Assembly (NCBI GenBank): GCA_003168375.1
Contig: PMSI01000003.1
Span: forward strand, 1,054,001 to 1,118,000
Direction of reading: 5' to 3'
DNA: 64,000 nucleotides
Origin: Vulcanimicrobiota bacterium
GTDB lineage: Bacteria > Vulcanimicrobiota > Vulcanimicrobiia > Vulcanimicrobiales > Vulcanimicrobiaceae
Positions 59,552 to 64,000 of this stretch are shown here, one piece after another. Position 1 is the stretch's first letter. Each line of letters starts with the position of its first letter. The notes beneath the pieces are model-generated. The model was given only the letters and a program-made list of their open reading frames with translations. It did not search any database and was not told where the DNA came from. The position numbers and the translations under genes were made by a program.

Positions 59552-60394
59552 CTAAGCGCCCGCGAGCTCCGGCTCGCCGACGTCGACGGCGGCGCCGCCG
59601 GCTTCGATCTCGGTCTCGCGCTCCGCCGGGTCGAGGAAGGCGTGCAGCTTCTCTTCGAGCAGACGCGGGTTGTCGCCGGCCTGGATCGACAGAATCCCCT
59701 CGACCATGATCTCGCGCAGCAGCAGCTGCTCGCCGGCGCGCTCCTTGATCTTGCTGGCCAGCGGGATCCACAGCAAGTTGGCCAGCGCGATCCCGAAGAA
59801 CGTCGCGACGAACGCCTGCGCGGTGGCGACGCCGAGCTGGCCGGCGATGTTGCTCGAGCCGGTCAGCGCGCCCAGCGCCTTCAGCATCGCGATCAGGCCG
59901 AGCACCGTGCCGATGATGCCGAGCGTCGGCGAGAAGCCGCCCATCGTCATGAAGATCGCCTCGGCCTTCGCGTTGCGCTCCTGCACGAACGCGATCTCGG
60001 TCTCGAGAATCTTGCGGATGATGTCGGTGTCGCGCCCGTCGATGACGAGCTGGATCCCCTTGCGCATGAAATCGTCTTCGAGCGCCGCAGCCTCGTTCTC
60101 GAGCGCCAGTAGACCCTCGCGGCGCGCCTTCTCGGCGAACGAGACGAGCGTTCCGATCACCTCGCGTTCGTGGTACACGGGCTCGACGAACGCGGTCCGC
60201 AGACCGCCGACGAGCCCGCGCCAAAACGTACGCATCGGAAAGGAGACCATCGTGGCACCGATCGTCCCGACGAAGACCAAGAGGAACGCCTCGTAACGGG
60301 CGAAGATGATACCGGCGTCGACTTTGCCGATCAGCGCCGCAAGCGCGAGGGCGGCGACGGCCAGTACCAGGCCGATGATCGTCGCGAAATCCAA
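59552..60394 (-). CDS. motA: Flagellar stator protein MotA
   Basis: A 280-residue four-helix proton/sodium channel subunit: 'FVGTIGATMVSFPMRTFW', 'FSPTLGIIGTVLGLIAMLKA', 'TFFGIALANLLWIPLASKIK'. TTG start at 60394. It drives torque against FliG with MotB. Confidence 0.94.
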   Translation of the reverse strand: MDFATIIGLVLAVAALALAALIGKVDAGIIFARYEAFLLVFVGTIGATMVSFPMRTFWRGLVGGLRTAFVEPVYHEREVIGTLVSFAEKARREGLLALENEAAALEDDFMRKGIQLVIDGRDTDIIRKILETEIAFVQERNAKAEAIFMTMGGFSPTLGIIGTVLGLIAMLKALGALTGSSNIAGQLGVATAQAFVATFFGIALANLLWIPLASKIKERAGEQLLLREIMVEGILSIQAGDNPRLLEEKLHAFLDPAERETEIEAGGAAVDVGEPELAGA

Positions 60395-60472
60395 GGTACG
60401 GCCTTTCCGAACGGGGACCGGGACACGGAGGTGCTCTCAGAGACTATCGGCCCCGCGGAAGGCGCAGTTGAG

Positions 60473-60495
60473 CCCTTCGATAGGCTCAGGATGAC
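60473..60495 (+). repeat. Short palindrome-derived repeat (copy 10)
   Basis: CCCTTCGATAGGCTCAGGAT followed by GAC in the 131-base gap between flbD and motA. No other feature is seen in that gap. Confidence 0.8.
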
Positions 60496-60525
60496 GGAGG
60501 CGAAGGCGAGCCGTCTGGAAGGAGG

Positions 60526-60732
60526 CTAGCGAGCGTCCGCCTGTGCATCGGGCCCGTGGATCTGCCGCTTGAACTCGACGATCTTCTCGCGGACCTCGTC
60601 CATGGAATCGCGGACCAGGAGCTTGTTGCCGTTGGTCAGCGTCACGACGGTATCCGGGGTCGCCTCGAGCGTCTCGATCAAGTCCGGATTGACCATGATG
60701 GGCTCGTTGTTGAGGCGTCGTAGGGCGATCAT
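60526..60732 (-). CDS. flbD: Flagellar protein FlbD
   Basis: A 68-residue protein: 'MIALRRLNNEPIMVNPDLIE', 'ATPDTVVTLTNGNKLLV', 'EEV'-like helix with 'VREKIVEFKRQI'. FlbD (swarming motility protein) commonly stands between flgE and motA. Its exact role is unknown. Confidence 0.9.
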   Translation of the reverse strand: MIALRRLNNEPIMVNPDLIETLEATPDTVVTLTNGNKLLVRDSMDEVREKIVEFKRQIHGPDAQADAR

Positions 60733-60751
60733 CGTGCTCGCTTTCTACGCC

Positions 60752-60785
60752 ATAAAAGAAGAGGGGACCGCCTCCCTGCGGCCCC
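60752..60785 (-). terminator. Terminator between flgE and flbD
   Basis: On the minus strand GGGGGCCGC-AGGGAG-GCGGTCCCC (60785-60763) is followed by TCTTCTTTTAT. It should reduce read-through from flgE into flbD-motAB, giving less of the downstream genes than of the hook protein. Confidence 0.75.
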
Positions 60786-60825
60786 CTTTCCCGTCCCTCG
60801 CGCCCTCCGTGGAGCGATACGCCGT

Positions 60826-62436
60826 TTACCGGATCAGGGCAATGACCGTTTGCATGTCCTCCGACGCGGTGGTGATGCTCTTCGAGTTCGCCTGATACGC
60901 GTTCTGTGCCGCGATCATCTTGGTGAACTCGTCGGCGATCGAGACGTTCGATGACTCGAGCGAACCCGCGACGATCGCGCCGAACCGGCCCACGCCGGCC
61001 GTGCCGACCTGGGCCAGCCCGGAGTTGGCGGTCTCGGAGAAATCGCTGCCGCCGATGCGCTGCAGACCTTGCTCGTTCTGAAACGTCGCGACCGCGACGC
61101 GCCCGAGTGTCGTCGTCTGGCCGTTCGAGAACGCGCCGTTGATCGTCCCGTCCTGACCGATCGTCAGGTTCGACAGGATCCCCGCCGCGTAGCCGTTTTG
61201 CGCGATGACGTTCGCGGTCGCGGTACCCGACAGTGAGCTCGCGCTGTGGAAGTCGAGCCCGATAGGCCCGGTCTGCGGGGCCGGCGCACCGGCGGTCGGG
61301 GCGACCGCCGCGTTCGTGCTGCCGGTTCCCCAGGACCGGATGTTGAGCTGGTCGCCGGTCGCCAGCGACGCGGCGCCGTTGTTCGCGTGAACGTTCGCGC
61401 CGGTGATGTTCTGGCCGGGTGCGGTGCCTTCGATCGACGACGTGTTGATGTACTGACCGTTCTGATCGAAGTAGGCGAAGCCGACCGTCCCCGCGGAAAC
61501 CGGCGCCGCGGTCAAGACTGCCGGCGTCACCACGCCGCCGGCCGCGATCGAGCCGGGCGTTTGGATCGCGTCGAACGTCGTGCCGTCGGCGAACGAAACG
61601 GAGACCTTCCACCGCGTCGCGGCGTTGTGAAGCGCCGCGCTCGGATCCGCGACCTGATTGGGCAGGCCGTTCACCGCAGGCGGCCCCGCGGCGGCGCCGG
61701 TGGCATCCGGCGTGTAGGTGATCTGCGCGAGGTGCGCGTTTCCGAGCGAATCGTAGACCGTCGTCGAGATCGTGTACGGCGCGCCGGTGCCCGCCGCCGG
61801 CGGGGCCGCCTGCAGGCCTTGCGCCTCTTTGATCCACTGGCTCTGGTCCAGATTGCCGCCCAGCGAGACGTCGAAGACCTGATCGCCGGTGTTGCCGAAC
61901 TTCAGTTTCGCATTCAGCCCGGTGCCGACGGCTTGCGACTGCAGGCCGAGCGGGATCGTGATGTCGCCCGGCGTCCCTGTCTGCGTGATGTTCCCGTTCT
62001 TGTCGGCGAGGTAGCCCTGCACCGCCATCCCGTTCGATCCGTCGTAGAGCAGACCGTTGGAGTTGAGCGAGAAGTCGCCGTTGCGCGTGTAGAGCGGCGT
62101 ACCGTTGCCGTTCGGCTTGCGCAGGATGAAGAACCCGTCGCCGTTCAAGGCGAGGTTCGTGTTCACACCCGTCGTCGTGAGGCCGCCCTGCGAGAAGTTC
62201 GTGTCGATCGAACCGATCTTCACGCCCAGACCCGAATCCTGGCCGTTGACCCCGCCCGTCGTCTGCGTCGGGGCGGTTGCGAAGCTCTGCGCCTGATAGA
62301 TCAGGTCTTGGAAGTTGACCGACTGGCCTTTGAAGCCGGTCGTACCAACGTTTGCGATGTTGTTCGAGATGGTGTCGATCTGGTTCTGGTAGGCTTCCAG
62401 ACCGGTCACACCGATGAACATCGAATCGAAAGCCAT
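60826..62436 (-). CDS. flgE: Flagellar hook protein FlgE
   Basis: A 536-residue hook subunit with N-terminal 'FIGVTGLEAYQNQIDTISNN', 'ALNGDGFFIL' and 'YTRNGDFSLNSNG', a variable middle with Ala/Pro/Gly-rich loops, and C-terminal 'AAQNAYQANSKSITTASEDM'. Terminal helices form the D0 coiled coil. Longer than E. coli FlgE (402) because of the surface-exposed middle. Confidence 0.95.
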   Translation of the reverse strand: MAFDSMFIGVTGLEAYQNQIDTISNNIANVGTTGFKGQSVNFQDLIYQAQSFATAPTQTTGGVNGQDSGLGVKIGSIDTNFSQGGLTTTGVNTNLALNGDGFFILRKPNGNGTPLYTRNGDFSLNSNGLLYDGSNGMAVQGYLADKNGNITQTGTPGDITIPLGLQSQAVGTGLNAKLKFGNTGDQVFDVSLGGNLDQSQWIKEAQGLQAAPPAAGTGAPYTISTTVYDSLGNAHLAQITYTPDATGAAAGPPAVNGLPNQVADPSAALHNAATRWKVSVSFADGTTFDAIQTPGSIAAGGVVTPAVLTAAPVSAGTVGFAYFDQNGQYINTSSIEGTAPGQNITGANVHANNGAASLATGDQLNIRSWGTGSTNAAVAPTAGAPAPQTGPIGLDFHSASSLSGTATANVIAQNGYAAGILSNLTIGQDGTINGAFSNGQTTTLGRVAVATFQNEQGLQRIGGSDFSETANSGLAQVGTAGVGRFGAIVAGSLESSNVSIADEFTKMIAAQNAYQANSKSITTASEDMQTVIALIR

Positions 62437-62543
62437 CTAGGTGACCTTTCGTGTCATCGAACCGCGAGGCGTCATTCGATCGGCCTCACGCGAGAGCCCC
62501 ACGAGTGGTCCGCTCTCTGTAGTGATATGTGGCTTGCGCACGA

Positions 62544-62945
62544 TCAATCCAAGATCGCGGCGCTGTCTATGTTGGTGAAGACGTTCTCCTTCATGCTGTT
62601 CTGGTCGACGGCGGTGATGACGGTGCGATTTTGAATCGACACGACCATCGCGACGTCGCGCATCATGAAGAGCGACTGTTTCGCGCCTTTGGCCGCCGCC
62701 TTGTCCGCCATCGCGTTCATTTTCGCGACGTCGTCTGAGGTGAGGCGGATGTTGCGCGACTCCAGGCGCTGCTGCGCGTGAGCCGAGAACTTGAGCGGCT
62801 GCTGGACCGACGGCGCCTGCGCCGTGCGCAGAACGTCGCGGAACGCACCGCCGGCCGGCGGGATCTGGACCGGAACGCCCTTCGGGCGCGCGGCCGGATC
62901 GATCGCCGGCGGGATGTTGATTCCGTTGATCTTCGGGTCGGCCAT
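62544..62945 (-). CDS. Flagellar operon protein, TIGR02530 family
   Basis: A 133-residue protein; the C-terminal ~85 residues match the family found next to flgD ('LKFSAHAQQRLESRNIRLTS', 'SLFMMRDVAMVVSIQNRTVI', 'ENVFTNIDSA'). Role unknown, perhaps in hook assembly. It lies between flgE and flgD. Confidence 0.88.
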   Translation of the reverse strand: MADPKINGINIPPAIDPAARPKGVPVQIPPAGGAFRDVLRTAQAPSVQQPLKFSAHAQQRLESRNIRLTSDDVAKMNAMADKAAAKGAKQSLFMMRDVAMVVSIQNRTVITAVDQNSMKENVFTNIDSAAILD

Positions 62946-62949
62946 TCGT

Positions 62950-63435
62950 TCAGCCGATGGACAGGATCGCGGAAGTGGGCAGCTGCAGCGGGCTACCGTT
63001 GCTGTCGACCAAGAGCTTTCCGCTCTGGTCGGCGAGCGTGAACTCGGGCTGACCGTTGATGACCGAGATGGTCTTGACGGTGCCCTGGACGGTGGTGACG
63101 GCTCCGGACGCGTCGGTCGACTGCGCCGAGACCGTCTTGCCGAGGAGCCCGGCCGACTGCATCACGGAGAAGTTCGACGAAAACGTCGAGAACGCGTTCT
63201 TCAGATCGGTCGTCGCTTGCAGCGCAGAGAACTGCGCCAGTTGTGCGATCGACTGAGTCTGATCCACGGGGTTGAGGGGGTCTTGGTTCTGCAGCTGCGT
63301 CGTGAGCAGCTTGAGGAAGGCATCTTCCCCGAGCTGCGAGCCCAGCGACGACGACGCTTGCGCGGCGGCGCTCTGGGGCTGGCTGATCAACTGGTCGATC
63401 GGCAGACCGCCGGTCGATCCGGTGACGCTGGACAT
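62950..63435 (-). CDS. flgD: Flagellar hook-capping protein FlgD
   Basis: A 161-residue protein with 'LGEDAFLKLLTTQLQNQDPL' and 'QTQSIAQLAQFSALQAT', the N-terminal FlgD signature, then a short beta domain. It caps the growing hook. The C-terminal Ig/tudor part is shorter than in E. coli. Confidence 0.92.
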   Translation of the reverse strand: MSSVTGSTGGLPIDQLISQPQSAAAQASSSLGSQLGEDAFLKLLTTQLQNQDPLNPVDQTQSIAQLAQFSALQATTDLKNAFSTFSSNFSVMQSAGLLGKTVSAQSTDASGAVTTVQGTVKTISVINGQPEFTLADQSGKLLVDSNGSPLQLPTSAILSIG

Positions 63436-63451
63436 GGTGTGCTTTCCTTCG

Positions 63452-64000
63452 TTACGCTAGGATGTTGAAGTTGCCGGGCAGCGAGCGCGCCGAATAGATC
63501 GGCGGGCCGAAGCTCGAGCTTGCGAGCAGCGAGGCGTCGTCGGACGCGTCGACCTCGACCGACGACACACCGCCGAAGCGGCGCGAGCCGGACCGAGTCC
63601 ACGAATCGTTCGAACGTGACTCGTCGCGGGCGTCCGCGAATCCGCCGCCGGCGAGACCGACGGTGAAGCTCTGCAGCTTCAGGCCGGCATCGGCGAGCGT
63701 TTTCGCCAGCTGGGATTGGCCGCCGGCGAGCGCGTTCTGCGCGTCGGCGGTGTGCGCGATGATCGACGCGTCGACCGAACCGCCGGAGACGATCAGCTTC
63801 ACGCTGACGTCGCCGAGCTGCTCGGGGACGAGCCGGAGCCGCACTTCCGACTGACCGTCGGTGGTGCGGATCGCCATCGCGCGCAGGATTTGGTCGACCA
63901 CCGCGTTCGCGTCGACGTGCTGCGGCTGCGGCATCGTCGGAGCGGGCGTCGGGGGCGCGACCGGGACCGCATCGTGCACGAACGGAATCGCGAACGAGAG
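63452..64000 (-). CDS. fliK: Flagellar hook-length control protein FliK, partial
   Basis: Only the C-terminal ~182 residues are in the window; the frame continues off the right edge. It has the Flg_hook domain ('SEVRLRLVPEQLGDVSVKLI', 'AHTADAQNALAGGQSQLAKT', 'LADAGLKLQSFTVGL') preceded by Pro-rich sequence. FliK senses hook length and triggers the FlhB switch. Confidence 0.88.
   Translation of the reverse strand, partial: LSFAIPFVHDAVPVAPPTPAPTMPQPQHVDANAVVDQILRAMAIRTTDGQSEVRLRLVPEQLGDVSVKLIVSGGSVDASIIAHTADAQNALAGGQSQLAKTLADAGLKLQSFTVGLAGGGFADARDESRSNDSWTRSGSRRFGGVSSVEVDASDDASLLASSSFGPPIYSARSLPGNFNILA

Overview
The window is GC-rich, tightly packed bacterial chromosome from a motile diderm. 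The evidence for an outer membrane is a predicted surface barrel protein and many lipoproteins with a 'LAAC-GGG' type lipobox. GC content, Lys/Ala-tailed HU, a large paralogous lipoprotein family and a full flagellar export cluster would fit a deep-branching soil lineage such as Candidatus Eremiobacterota (WPS-2). That placement is inference; no rRNA gene is present to prove it.

Layout. 1-7.7 kb: small DNA-binding, redox and sensory genes (HU, intradiol dioxygenase-like protein, TetR/DUF1059 pair, a histidine kinase with two response regulators, polysaccharide deacetylase, RNase H) and tRNA-Pro(GGG). 8-13.7 kb: secreted proteins mixed with decayed genes (a BrnT-like toxin with a frameshift, a DUF4386 chimera, the ghost of a secreted protein), a seven-repeat propeller lipoprotein and a second HU. 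13.8-23.1 kb: housekeeping genes hslO, tyrS, mutS2 and gatCAB. 23.2-31.1 kb: a surface-protein operon headed by a structured leader RNA, with three lipoproteins, three tandem tail-collar proteins and a collar lipoprotein. 31.1-35.3 kb: a minus-strand island of Asp/Asn hydroxylase, Nif11-type small peptide, sulfotransferase, GNAT and sedolisin protease. 35.3-39.4 kb: a duplication-scarred zone with a decayed Nif11 gene, a decayed collar gene, a second copy of the leader RNA and a second large lipoprotein. 39.4-42.6 kb: rlmD and small regulators. 42.6-64 kb: chemotaxis and flagellar genes on the minus strand (cheW, cheA, cheC, cheY, pilZ, flhA, flhB, fliR, fliQ, fliP, fliO, fliN, fliM, motB, motA, flbD, flgE, a TIGR02530 gene, flgD, fliK), split between flhA and flhB by four plus-strand surface-protein genes.

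The most interesting parts are: (1) the hydroxylase / Nif11 peptide / sulfotransferase / acetyltransferase / protease island beside the tail-collar genes, which looks like an undescribed peptide- or surface-protein-modifying system; (2) two copies of a leader RNA whose helices differ in sequence but keep the same topology; (3) a short palindromic repeat that has entered the reading frames of mutS2, cheA and gatA; (4) seven lipoproteins sharing an R-x-P-x-[YF]-[VL]-[SN] block but carrying different C-terminal parts.
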